Shown piece by piece: positions 7,493 to 15,683 of a stretch of 37,779 nt of DNA. The stretch covers positions 1-37,779 of the forward strand of contig JAJXYX010000006.1 of NCBI GenBank assembly GCA_021780355.1, read 5' to 3'. The stretch is from a bacterium. Lineage in GTDB: Bacteria > Chlamydiota > Chlamydiia > Chlamydiales > SM23-39. Within the stretch, counting starts at the first letter, position 1, and each line of letters starts with the position of its first letter. Made by a program: the position numbers and the translations under genes. The notes beneath the pieces were generated by a model, which saw only the letters and a list, made by a program, of their open reading frames with translations, searched no databases and was not told the DNA's origin.

Positions 7493-10045
7493 ATGGGGCA
7501 GAATTTCTTTAACGATTTGCGTAAAAGCGCTTTAGGATCTCTTCTTGATGTTGAGTCTTTAGCTCTCCTTTCAAAAAGAGCCCAGGCATGTCCGATTCAA
7601 GATCCTTTTCGTATCCGAGCTCGTTTTTTGGGTTGGAAGACAGCTTCTTTGCTTTTAGATGAGAAAGGAGAAGTTCAGCGAGAGCGCCTCAAGGAGCTCA
7701 TCCTTATGTTTGAAAAAGAGAGCTATCCAGTAGGCCAGAACGAAAGCGATGCTTGGATTATGCAGCATCTGCTTTCTTGTTTACGGCAGCTTGAAGAGAA
7801 TGAAGCGATTGGCCGCGCGCTCAAAAAATGTTCTCTTCCTCTTTGCGGAAAAGAGGCGGAAGAGATGGTACGCGATACACTATGGCCTGATCAGATTGGG
7901 CCTCTTTCTCATGGCCATGTGAGAAGAGCGGTGTTGACTGCCTGGCTGACATTTCTTCGCCAAACAACGGGCTCTTGTTTTGCAACCGCTCCTGCTATGC
8001 TGATCCAGAGAAGTGATCCTGTCCGCATGATCCAAGATCTTGATGCGATGCTTTCATCGGGGGAGCTTCGGCGAGGCTCTTATGCAGCGCCCTTGTATAA
8101 AGGTTTGGGCCCTGGAGACTTGCAAAGGCCGATAGGTTTTTATCCTGCAGCTCTTTCACCTGGTCTAGAGGCCGCTTTCCAAGCAGCGCAAGCGCCTTTT
8201 CCTCAGATCGACGCCTCTTGTGTCTCTCCAAAGCAGTTTATAGAAGAGGGGCTTTTGGTTCATTTTGGACTCACTCGGAAAGATCTTGTTAAAGAAACTG
8301 TCTCTTTGGCTCCCCAAGCTGGCCTGCTATGGGAGAGACTCGGCGGTCATTATGGCGGATTTTCTTCAAAAACGAAGGAAATTCACTCTTGGGAAAAAGA
8401 AGTGAAAAAAGCTGAGCGCGCTTTTCTTTCTTTAGCAGACTGCGCCCTTCTTCGCTCATGGGAATATACGCTAGCTTCTTTTTGCGATGTGAAAATGGAG
8501 TTTTCCCATTGGAATTTATTTGTTTCTCTTGGCATGCACCCTGAAAAAAAACCTCCTGGTATTGGCGCTTTTCTTTTGCAGTCTGTCCAGGCCAAGCTGG
8601 ATGCCGCTAATCAGAGGATCGAACAGATCCGCTTTGAATATCAAAGGGCAGCTCAGGCTGTTCATGCTGCAGAGCGTTTGCTTGGGCAAGCCTCGAGCGC
8701 AGCAGAGAGGAGCCGTTTTCAAGCGGAACTCTACGCTCAGGTTGATGCCGCCAATCATTTTGCTGCCAGAATGGAAGAAGAAAGGCAAATAGCTGTTTGG
8801 CTCTCTGAGTTTTTTTCCCATTTTCTCCGCGATGCGATAGAAAAACTCCAAGGGGCCTTTCAAGAGGTATTTGATCCCTCTTTAAGTGTTGCCGAGGCAG
8901 AACGTTTTGAAGATAGTCCAGCTGGATTTAGGCTGTTGTATAAATCAGGGCGCAGCGCAGCGGCCAGCTGGGAGAGGATCGAAGATGAATCTCAGTTTGT
9001 CAACGCAGTTTATAAATTTTTCGAATCGCTCGAAAATCAATATGTAGTAGATCCGGTTTTGAAAAGCGGTTTTACGGAGATCATGACAGAACTTCTTCAA
9101 TATATTCGCTCCGAGGAATTTATCGTTTTTGCTCTCGAGAGGGCAAAAGAACATAAAAAACCCAAGCAGGCCAAGCCATGGGCTTATCAATCGGGCGGAA
9201 CGATGCAGACTTTGCTGCAAAGTTATTACGAGCTAGAGGAAAAACCTCAGGAATTTGCACGCAAGATCCGCACGCCGCAGCAGCTGCATCGCTTTCTTTG
9301 CGAAGCTGCAAAGCAGGCAAAATCTAAAGAGCTTTTGATGTTTTCTCCGACCCACGCTTTTCTTTTTTGCCCTTCGCTTATGGGAGCTGAAGATGCGCTT
9401 GAGAAGGGATTTCGTTTCACGAGAGAGATTTCTGTTTCTTCCAGCCAGATTGAATTTTTGATGGATAGGCTCTCTGAATATTTGCCGTCCGACGCCCGGC
9501 CCCTTTTTTATTCAGGTTGCCGTCGTGTTCTAGCGCCGGAAAATCTTTCTGGTCTCCGCTCGCTTCTTGTATCGGGGTGGATGGCGGCTCAACAAACGGA
9601 CATCGGAAGAATAGATTCCTTTTTGTATGGAGCGCTTCCTGTGCTTAGCTCTGATCGAGCCAGGCAAGCTGTGGAGCGCATGAGCTTTCAATTGAAAATC
9701 CCTGCGCCTAGCCTTCCCAAGAGGCCGGCCATGCTGCCTATCGATTTACTTCAGATCATGAAGGGAGCTTTGATCGAGGCCAAGGGGCCGTTTTCTTCAG
9801 TAGATTGGGATGATCTTCTCGCTGATGCGGCCAGAAAAGAGGGGATTATCTATCCTTCTCCAGTTCTTTTTGCCGACACCAATTGGTCTGATTGGTTATT
9901 TGGAATCATTGCCAATGGAGCCACAGGGCAGGCAGAGCTGTGGCGTCTCAATCGGACAGGGACTGTTGGCGCGCCGATGAGCGAATGGAACCATTTGTTT
10001 CTCGAAGAGGGGCGTTGGGGGGTTTTCACGGCTGGATTTGGATGA
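7493..10045 (+). CDS. Large conserved-looking protein with a papain-like Cys motif
   Basis: An 850-residue protein with a strong ribosome site (GAGGGGG, 5 nt before ATG). I do not recognise a named family. Two segments stand out. QTTGSCFATAPAML at 157-170 resembles the active-site block of C1 (papain) peptidases, QxxGSCW(A/F)A, with Cys162 as nucleophile. ADTNWSDWLFG at 794-804 is placed where papain-like enzymes keep their Asn-Trp. A His at about residue 620 (SPTHAF) is a possible third member. The middle (about 380-440) is rich in Ala, Gln and Glu and probably coiled-coil. There is no signal peptide or membrane segment, so it is cytosolic or secreted by T3SS. It is divergent from carA and convergent with the pentein gene. 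Peptidase activity is a hypothesis. Confidence 0.6.
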   Translation: MGQNFFNDLRKSALGSLLDVESLALLSKRAQACPIQDPFRIRARFLGWKTASLLLDEKGEVQRERLKELILMFEKESYPVGQNESDAWIMQHLLSCLRQLEENEAIGRALKKCSLPLCGKEAEEMVRDTLWPDQIGPLSHGHVRRAVLTAWLTFLRQTTGSCFATAPAMLIQRSDPVRMIQDLDAMLSSGELRRGSYAAPLYKGLGPGDLQRPIGFYPAALSPGLEAAFQAAQAPFPQIDASCVSPKQFIEEGLLVHFGLTRKDLVKETVSLAPQAGLLWERLGGHYGGFSSKTKEIHSWEKEVKKAERAFLSLADCALLRSWEYTLASFCDVKMEFSHWNLFVSLGMHPEKKPPGIGAFLLQSVQAKLDAANQRIEQIRFEYQRAAQAVHAAERLLGQASSAAERSRFQAELYAQVDAANHFAARMEEERQIAVWLSEFFSHFLRDAIEKLQGAFQEVFDPSLSVAEAERFEDSPAGFRLLYKSGRSAAASWERIEDESQFVNAVYKFFESLENQYVVDPVLKSGFTEIMTELLQYIRSEEFIVFALERAKEHKKPKQAKPWAYQSGGTMQTLLQSYYELEEKPQEFARKIRTPQQLHRFLCEAAKQAKSKELLMFSPTHAFLFCPSLMGAEDALEKGFRFTREISVSSSQIEFLMDRLSEYLPSDARPLFYSGCRRVLAPENLSGLRSLLVSGWMAAQQTDIGRIDSFLYGALPVLSSDRARQAVERMSFQLKIPAPSLPKRPAMLPIDLLQIMKGALIEAKGPFSSVDWDDLLADAARKEGIIYPSPVLFADTNWSDWLFGIIANGATGQAELWRLNRTGTVGAPMSEWNHLFLEEGRWGVFTAGFG

Positions 10046-10066
10046 GGTCTATTTTCTTCGGTATAA

Positions 10067-11509
10067 TTAAAGTTCAGAGGTGAGGCAACGGAGCGCCCCT
10101 TGATTACAGATTAAAATTTTAGGAAGGCTCTCTTTGATAAATAGAAGGTTCAGTTCAGGACAAGCTTCTTTGACCTTTTGTTGAAACATGTTTTGAAAAA
10201 ATGAAGTGATGGGGTGATCGGGAGCAGATGTTGTGATAAAAAGATTCGGTTTTAGGAAAATTCCATTCATAAAATTGAGCATACAAGGAAATTCTGGTTT
10301 TTTGAGGATTTCGGTTTCAGAATCATAAAAAGGCGCAAATGGTTGACAGCGTGGATCAGTCCAAAAGGAATTGATATGTGAGAGAGAGAGGCTGTCTTTG
10401 GCGTGGTAGCTGGCCGTGAGAACTCCAGGAACGGGAATGACTTGGCAGTCGATGCTTTTTAAGATTTTTGTGTTTTCTTGTAATAAAATTTGAGATTGTT
10501 TCAGCCGTTCATTAGAAAAATTGAGAGTTCTTTGTAAAAAAGGCATTTTTTTGATGTCGACTCTTTTTTGCAGGGCCAACATTTGGGCTTCATCATGGAT
10601 GAAAACGGCATCATTAGGGCCTACAAATACTTCCATATCGATATGAAATTGCGTTTGAAAAATGTAAGCTATTCGCTCTGCAGGAATCATAAGTTCTTCA
10701 GAAATGACTTCTTTGGTTATTTCGATCATTTCTCGGGTTTGCAAGGCCAGTTGAGTCCAAATTGCAGATGGCTTTTCTCCGACATATTCATCGATATTGT
10801 ACGGTTCTTTGCAAATAAAATGTTTTAAGTTCTTTGCGATGCGGATAAAATCTTTGGATAGAGATTCTGTGTGCGATGGAATAGATTGCATGATTCTGTC
10901 TTTTTGCTTCTCGAAATATTGTTGATTATACAAGCAAATAAAGCTGAGAATGAGACTTGTATAGCCAATAATGGCTTTAGGTTTTCCGTCAGAGGCTGTG
11001 AAAATATGGCAGTTGCCTCCTTCGATACATGTTTTCCCTTCTTTGTAGGGTACACGATGTTGTTGAGCTAGATCAATCGCTTGTTGGCGAAATTTTTTGG
11101 TAAACCCTTGCCCTGTAAAATCGAGATCATCGAAATAGAAATGAAGAAGATATTCAGGTAGCAAACTTTGAAATAGGAGTTTATTTCTTCGACTTTGGTG
11201 GGGGAAAAACGCCGGGATCAAATGTGTTCCATCTGGTAGATAAACCCGCGCGTCGCGAGACCAGCGAAGAGGGTCGTGCACTGTCTGAATAGAAAGGCCC
11301 AATTCATCAAATTGTTTTTGTAAAACTGCGGCGAGTTTTTTTTTGCCGACAAGTAAATAACTTAGGCGAAGTTCGTTATCAGTAAAACAAATGGGAGAAG
11401 GCGGATCTTTTTTTTCCTCTAACGCGGAGTTATCTGATGTGGACAGACAAAGAGCCTCAGGAAATTCTTCAGACGTATTGTATTGAGACGAAATAAAGTG
11501 GTTTATCAT
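10067..11509 (-). CDS. Arginine-deiminase-like pentein-fold protein
   Basis: This 480-residue protein carries, in order, the motifs of guanidino-modifying (pentein) enzymes: W83-S-R85-D86, E163-G-G-N166, H289-I-D291 in a FHIDMEVFVGPND context, and a C-terminal Cys475 in QGALRCLTSEL, comparable to the GGxRC(M/L)T end of arginine deiminases. These supply the guanidinium-binding acids, the general-base His and the nucleophilic Cys. Likely substrates are free arginine, agmatine or protein arginine. The low-complexity, Ser/Thr/Glu-rich first 40 residues and location beside the T3SS operon leave room for secretion, but this is not shown. It has its own promoter in an AT-rich leader. No arcB/arcC or agmatine pathway genes are nearby. 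Confidence 0.7.
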   Translation of the reverse strand: MINHFISSQYNTSEEFPEALCLSTSDNSALEEKKDPPSPICFTDNELRLSYLLVGKKKLAAVLQKQFDELGLSIQTVHDPLRWSRDARVYLPDGTHLIPAFFPHQSRRNKLLFQSLLPEYLLHFYFDDLDFTGQGFTKKFRQQAIDLAQQHRVPYKEGKTCIEGGNCHIFTASDGKPKAIIGYTSLILSFICLYNQQYFEKQKDRIMQSIPSHTESLSKDFIRIAKNLKHFICKEPYNIDEYVGEKPSAIWTQLALQTREMIEITKEVISEELMIPAERIAYIFQTQFHIDMEVFVGPNDAVFIHDEAQMLALQKRVDIKKMPFLQRTLNFSNERLKQSQILLQENTKILKSIDCQVIPVPGVLTASYHAKDSLSLSHINSFWTDPRCQPFAPFYDSETEILKKPEFPCMLNFMNGIFLKPNLFITTSAPDHPITSFFQNMFQQKVKEACPELNLLFIKESLPKILICNQGALRCLTSEL

Positions 11510-11545
11510 CTAGTTTTAATTATTTTATTTTTCTTGTTTATTAAT

Positions 11546-11574
11546 ATTATAAAATTTTTAAAGTTTAATGTAAA
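11546..11574 (-). promoter_or_regulatory. Promoter of the pentein gene
   Basis: On the minus strand TTTACA (11569-11574), a 17-nt spacer and TATAAT (11546-11551) make a near-consensus sigma-70/66 promoter. The transcript would start about 30 nt before the ATG at 11509. The remaining intergenic stretch up to the end of hemH (11706) is AT-rich with no gene or hairpin that I can support. Confidence 0.65.
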
Positions 11575-11705
11575 TTAAATGTGAAGTTTTGTTAGCGTTT
11601 AGTTGGAGGTTTTTTTTGGGGGGGAATTGTAAGCTATTGATTGTCAACGAGAAGAATGAAGGGAAGATTCAAGCTCCCGCGCAAAGAAACAAATGAAAGA
11701 GGATT

Positions 11706-12704
11706 TTAAAGAGAAGCTCCGCAGCACCAGGAAATTTCTGGGTTTCTAATGAGCATCTGGGTGCTGGACCATTGGGTATCTTGGGCGATTTGGGCCAGAG
11801 CGTCAATCCAGTAGGGGGCGAGGTTTAGAGCTGGGCAGCGATACGCCTTGAGGCCTTGATCTCTGAGGAGAGGCAAGTAGAGCTGTTCGATTTCAAAGAG
11901 CGTTTCAATATGGTCTGAAGTGAAAGAAAGAGGAACTACGACAGCGTGGGTTTTCCCTTGGCTCCAAGAGGAGATCGAACTACAGGTTTCGTCTGTGTAA
12001 GGACGAAGCCATTCGCCTTTGCCGAATTTCGATTGATAAGAGAGTCGAGAGAGGAAGTCTGGGAAGGCCTCCATGATGCGCTGATAGGAGAGCTCGCATT
12101 CAGCTTGGTAGACGTCTCCTGTGCAGACGAAAGAGCGTGGCAATCCGTGCGCAGAGAAAAGGAGAAGCGTATTGTCTGAAGAGAGTTGATTGTCTTCTAA
12201 AAAGTCTTTAAGCCGTCTCTGGTAAGATGAGATGAAGGCTGGATGCGCGGGGTATGATTTAATCCAGCGGAGGCGATTCACTGTTTTACAGCAGAGATGT
12301 CGGGCAAAAAATCGGGCGATGCTTCCCGTCGTGGCGTAGCTGAATTGAGGAAAAAGAGGAAGAACGCAAATGTCTTTTGTAGAGACTTCTTCAATTGCTT
12401 GTAGAGAAGTTTTATGCGTGGAGGGGAGATAGCGGTGGAAAGTAAGGATGGGGACTTGTAACTTTTCTCTCAATTGCTTTGCGATTTCTTCCGTGTCGAA
12501 ATAGATGGGGGAGCGGCCTCCGATAGAAGTATAATCATGCGCGATGCTTTGAGCCCGTTTGCGAGCAATCCTTTTAAATAAAGCGTTGTGGGCCCAAGAG
12601 GGCAGATTGGTGCGAACAACATCTCGATCCTGCAGCAACGCTGTAAGGAAAGGGAAAATCTCATCTAAAGTACGCGGACCGCCGAAATTGACAAGTAAAA
12701 TCAT
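11706..12704 (-). CDS. hemH: Ferrochelatase
   Basis: HemH inserts ferrous iron into protoporphyrin (or coproporphyrin) in the last steps of haem synthesis. The 332-residue protein has the family start LLVNFGGP (3-10), SAHGLP at 184-189 with the catalytic His186, and FTSDHIETLFE at 261-271 with the paired acid Glu267. It ends in SWCCGASL; two adjacent Cys near the C-terminus are present, but not the four ligands of a full 2Fe-2S site. Its ATG overlaps the stop of cdsN by 4 bp (ATGA), so it is translated from the T3SS operon. In Chlamydia the next gene after cdsN is cdsO. No other haem gene lies in the window. Confidence 0.93.
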   Translation of the reverse strand: MILLVNFGGPRTLDEIFPFLTALLQDRDVVRTNLPSWAHNALFKRIARKRAQSIAHDYTSIGGRSPIYFDTEEIAKQLREKLQVPILTFHRYLPSTHKTSLQAIEEVSTKDICVLPLFPQFSYATTGSIARFFARHLCCKTVNRLRWIKSYPAHPAFISSYQRRLKDFLEDNQLSSDNTLLLFSAHGLPRSFVCTGDVYQAECELSYQRIMEAFPDFLSRLSYQSKFGKGEWLRPYTDETCSSISSWSQGKTHAVVVPLSFTSDHIETLFEIEQLYLPLLRDQGLKAYRCPALNLAPYWIDALAQIAQDTQWSSTQMLIRNPEISWCCGASL

Positions 12705-14020
12705 GTAAACAAAGCTTTGAGTTGCTTTAGAGTATCTTCAAAGGAGATTTTTTCGTCGACTTGCTGTTTGAGGAATTTATTGACTTTGTCAATGTATTTG
12801 AGGGCAAAGTCGGCGTTTTTATCAGAACCTGGCTTGTATTCGCCGATGCGGATGAGCAGCTCGTTTTTTTTGTAGTTCGAGAGCACTTCGCGCACTTTTC
12901 CTGTTAGTTCTAGATGCTGTCTATCGACGATGTTGGGTAAAATACGGCTGACTGAGGCAAGGATGTCGATAGCTGGGTAGTGGAATTGTCTAGCGAGCTC
13001 GGAAGAGAGGATGATATGGCCATCCAGAATCGAGCGCACTTCATCGGCGACGGGTTCATTCATGTCATCTCCGGCCACCAAAATGGTGTAAAACGCCGTG
13101 ATAGAACCTTTGTCTGAATTACCGGAACGCTCGAGAAGGCGAGGCAGCGTGGCGAAAACGGAGGGAGTGTAGCCAGCTCTCGCGGGAGGTTCTCCTGCGG
13201 CCAAACCGATTTCTCTCAGAGCCCTTGCGTAGCGGGTGACCGAGTCCATCATTAAAATAACGGATTTGCCTTGATCTCTAAAATATTCGGCAATGGCAGT
13301 TCCGACGTAAGCAGCGTTGAGACGCATTTGCGGAGCTTGATCTGATGTGGAGACGATAATGACGGAGCGCTTCATCCCTTCAGGGCCCAAATCATTTTCA
13401 AGGAATTCCCGAACTTCGCGGCCCCTTTCTCCGATGAGAGAGATTACGTTGATGTCAGCCACGGCATTGCGTGCGATCATCCCAAGAAGGGTCGATTTCC
13501 CCACGCCAGCGGCAGCAAAAATGCCGACACGCTGTCCTTTACCGCAAGTCAACATGCTGTCGATGGACCGGACGCCGATAGAAAGAGGTTTTTCAATAAT
13601 GGCTCTTTTCAGAGGATCCGGCGGCTCGCGCATCACGGGCGCTAGCTCGTCAACGTCGGTGAGAGGTCCCTTTTCTTCTGTATCGAGAGGTTTCCCTCGT
13701 CCATCGAGGATACGGCCCAAAAGACCGGGGCCTACTTGAATTTGCATCGCCATTCGCATCGGGATCACCTCAGAAGAAGGCCCGATCCCTTTCATGTCGC
13801 CGAGGGGAGAGAGAATGACTTCGTCTTTGGTAAACCCGACCACTTCTGCGGCCAGAGGCTCGCCTGCTCGCTTGATGAGGCAAAGCTCTCCCATCTTGAC
13901 TTGAGGAATAACGGCTCGAATCAACATGCCTACGGCCTCTGTGATGCGGCCATGCACTGTCGTCAATTCAATCTCTTCGAGATGATGCAAGAGGGGGTCG
14001 AAAGAAGAGTTCTCGTCCAA
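12701..14020 (-). CDS. cdsN: T3SS ATPase (SctN/CdsN)
   Basis: The F1-type hexameric ATPase at the base of the injectisome, which unfolds and unloads chaperone-bound cargo. At 439 residues it is of usual length. GRITEAVG near 24-31 is the conserved SctN entry, AAAGVGKST at 169-177 is Walker A, and VILMMDSVTRYARALREIGLAAGEPP carries Walker B and the catalytic region. The frame opens with TTG (14018-14020), preceded by AGG 4 nt upstream; no ATG occurs in frame before the conserved N-terminus, so a rare TTG (or ATT) start is needed. It follows sctI by 8 nt and overlaps hemH. It resembles flagellar FliI, but the neighbours settle it as T3SS. Confidence 0.95.
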   Translation of the reverse strand: MDENSSFDPLLHHLEEIELTTVHGRITEAVGMLIRAVIPQVKMGELCLIKRAGEPLAAEVVGFTKDEVILSPLGDMKGIGPSSEVIPMRMAMQIQVGPGLLGRILDGRGKPLDTEEKGPLTDVDELAPVMREPPDPLKRAIIEKPLSIGVRSIDSMLTCGKGQRVGIFAAAGVGKSTLLGMIARNAVADINVISLIGERGREVREFLENDLGPEGMKRSVIIVSTSDQAPQMRLNAAYVGTAIAEYFRDQGKSVILMMDSVTRYARALREIGLAAGEPPARAGYTPSVFATLPRLLERSGNSDKGSITAFYTILVAGDDMNEPVADEVRSILDGHIILSSELARQFHYPAIDILASVSRILPNIVDRQHLELTGKVREVLSNYKKNELLIRIGEYKPGSDKNADFALKYIDKVNKFLKQQVDEKISFEDTLKQLKALFT

Positions 14021-14028
14021 AATACCTG

Positions 14029-14670
14029 TTATAGTTGGATGTTAAAGACCTGTTTAAGCGCGTCGATGACTTTGCTCAGCACAGTAGAAGAGTATTCGAT
14101 CTCTTGCTGCGCTTGGCCCATTTTGATCTGCACCATCATCATATCGCCCGGGCTGAGCTGCTCTTTTCTTCCCATCAGTTCGTCAAGCTTTTGCTGGACT
14201 CCCACCATTTTTTCTTGGCCATCATTGATGTAGGCCATGAGCCGTTCGGTAACGCCTGGATGAGATGGCGTTTTCAAAGGAGGCGTTTCTAGGCCGAGCT
14301 TTCCCGCTGCGCCGCGGATATAATTGTTTGCGTCGCTAAGTTTATTGCGCAAAAGATGCGCTTGCGAGCGTTTTAGCTTTAAATTCGGCGTACCCAGCTG
14401 GTCTTGCAAGGTTCCGAGAGAATCTTGCATATTGGCCGACTGGGCCAGCAGCGTATTCAACGTAGGAGCTCCTGGTTGCTGCGGCGGCCTTGCCAGTTCG
14501 ATGGGAGTAGGAGCTCCTCCTGCGGCGGAAGCCGCCACAGGATTCGTTCCAGAGCCTTGCATGAAGGTTTGAAAATCAGAGCCCGTATTCGAGCCAATCG
14601 CCGTTTTCGGTTCGATCGGTTTATTAGGGTCGATTCGGTCTGGCGAAGGAGTGGTGTCGGGTCTGCTCAT
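14029..14670 (-). CDS. sctI: T3SS inner-rod-like protein (CT668 position, SctI/YscI type)
   Basis: A 213-residue protein at the position of C. trachomatis CT668. The first 75 residues are Pro/Ala/Ser/Thr-rich and disordered-looking, typical of secreted substrates. The C-terminal 45 residues (LSPGDMMMVQIKMGQAQ, then a helix ending ALKQVFNIQL) resemble the polymerising helix of YscI/PrgJ inner-rod proteins. It probably forms the short rod joining the export gate to the needle. Its ATG overlaps the stop of cdsG by 4 bp. Assignment rests on position plus the C-terminal pattern. Confidence 0.75.
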   Translation of the reverse strand: MSRPDTTPSPDRIDPNKPIEPKTAIGSNTGSDFQTFMQGSGTNPVAASAAGGAPTPIELARPPQQPGAPTLNTLLAQSANMQDSLGTLQDQLGTPNLKLKRSQAHLLRNKLSDANNYIRGAAGKLGLETPPLKTPSHPGVTERLMAYINDGQEKMVGVQQKLDELMGRKEQLSPGDMMMVQIKMGQAQQEIEYSSTVLSKVIDALKQVFNIQL

Positions 14671-15122
14671 TTGTGTTTCGGCTTTTTAGATGAGGATGTT
14701 TTTTCGGAAGCTGCCATAGGAGTAGGCGCTTTTTTCACATATTCTTCTACGAATTGCAGAGCTGACGCTCCTAGATTTTTGATTAAAGGATCGTTTGAAT
14801 GCGCCGCTTTTTCTAAAAGGGTTTCCCCCTTTGCGGTAAGATTGGGAGAAAGCGCCATGCAAAGGCCTAAAAAGGCGGTAGCCATCTCATTATGGGGCTC
14901 TTTTTCCAATACTTGCTGAAAACAATCGCAAGCTTGCTTGAGCTCCAACTTATGTAAATGGACATAGCCAAAACCTACTTTGGACAGCGAATTTTCAGGG
15001 TTTAATTGTTCTGCTGCTCGGAAGAGCTTGAGGGAAGAATCTTCATCGCCTTGGTTGACTGCGATGTATCCGGCTTCCACTAGAACATAAAAATCTTCTT
15101 CGAATTTTTTCCATTTACTCAT
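14667..15122 (-). CDS. cdsG: T3SS needle-chaperone-like TPR protein (CdsG)
   Basis: The 151-residue protein is almost entirely helical with TPR-like repeats (SLLKLFRAAEQLNPENSLS near 29-46, ACDCFQQVLEKEPHN near 62-76) and a Lys/Ser-rich tail. In Chlamydia CdsG pairs with CdsE as the co-chaperone that holds needle subunits before export (YscE-YscG type), and the gene order E-F-G is kept here. It starts 24 nt after the needle gene and its stop overlaps the next start. TPR family membership is visible in the sequence; the chaperone role comes from synteny. Confidence 0.85.
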   Translation of the reverse strand: MSKWKKFEEDFYVLVEAGYIAVNQGDEDSSLKLFRAAEQLNPENSLSKVGFGYVHLHKLELKQACDCFQQVLEKEPHNEMATAFLGLCMALSPNLTAKGETLLEKAAHSNDPLIKNLGASALQFVEEYVKKAPTPMAASEKTSSSKKPKHK

Positions 15123-15146
15123 GATGTGCTCACATTACGGGGTTAA

Positions 15147-15410
15147 TTATCTACCTTGCTGGTTGCTGATGGTCGTTCCGATGATTTTATTCACCTGGTT
15201 GATCAAGTTGGAAATCGAATCGCCCATCTGCTGCACTTGAGACATTTGGAATTGCAGCAAGATAAAGGATCCAGGGTTGGCTGCCGACATATTGCTAGCT
15301 AAAGAGCGTACCTGCAAGACGAGGTTGGACTGCAGCCTGTTATAAGCTGTGATCAGCGAAATAAACGTTAATGGTTTGGCGTTCGGGTTTTGTGAATTTG
15401 GCGTTGACAT
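15147..15410 (-). CDS. cdsF: T3SS needle subunit (SctF/CdsF)
   Basis: A small 87-residue protein predicted as a two-helix hairpin, the usual size for YscF/PrgI/CdsF needle subunits. The C-terminal helix (SFILLQFQMSQVQQMGDSI followed by NLINQVNKIIGTTI) has the polar/hydrophobic rhythm that polymerises in needles. No Cys is present. AAGGA precedes the ATG at 7-nt spacing. It is encoded between the two presumed chaperones CdsE and CdsG and is exported to form the extracellular needle. Confidence 0.9.
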   Translation of the reverse strand: MSTPNSQNPNAKPLTFISLITAYNRLQSNLVLQVRSLASNMSAANPGSFILLQFQMSQVQQMGDSISNLINQVNKIIGTTISNQQGR

Positions 15411-15420
15411 AGATAAATCC

Positions 15421-15651
15421 TTATGCGGTAATTTTGTTCAATACTTTTTGAAGCGCCATGTAGCCATTGAGCAGGACTTCTATCTTTTTAAAATCCTGGT
15501 CATTAGCTCCCTCTCTGAGCATATTTTTTAATTCTTGAATATGCGCTCCGGTTTTGGCTAACATTTCTGTTTTTCGTTTTGGGTTTTCTTTTATTATTTT
15601 TTCTAAATCAAAAATAAATTTTTCTGGTTCTTTTTTCTCTAAACCGAACAT
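15421..15651 (-). CDS. cdsE: T3SS needle-chaperone partner (CdsE)
   Basis: A 76-residue helical protein at the CT665 position. The frame can be extended to 15687, where it overlaps the cdsD stop. However, a perfect AAGGAG lies 6 nt before the internal ATG at 15651, so I place the start there, giving a size close to known CdsE. It is predicted to heterodimerise with CdsG and keep CdsF monomeric in the bacterial cytosol. Identity is mainly from gene order, length and helix content. Confidence 0.82.
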   Translation of the reverse strand: MFGLEKKEPEKFIFDLEKIIKENPKRKTEMLAKTGAHIQELKNMLREGANDQDFKKIEVLLNGYMALQKVLNKITA

Positions 15652-15657
15652 GCGTAT

Positions 15658-15663
15658 CTCCTT
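15658..15663 (-). promoter_or_regulatory. cdsE: Ribosome binding site deciding the cdsE start
   Basis: AAGGAG on the minus strand, 6 nt before the ATG at 15651. The upstream alternative start at 15687 lies inside the cdsD stop overlap and has no comparable site. Confidence 0.75.
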
Positions 15664-15683
15664 GCGTGCATTAACCCACTCAC

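Noticed and set aside
10067-11509. Simple agmatine deiminase of polyamine metabolism
   Set aside because: The core motifs fit the superfamily, but the length, N-terminal extension and HxD-to-Cys spacing are nearer to arginine deiminase. No polyamine genes are nearby, so I kept the wider pentein call.
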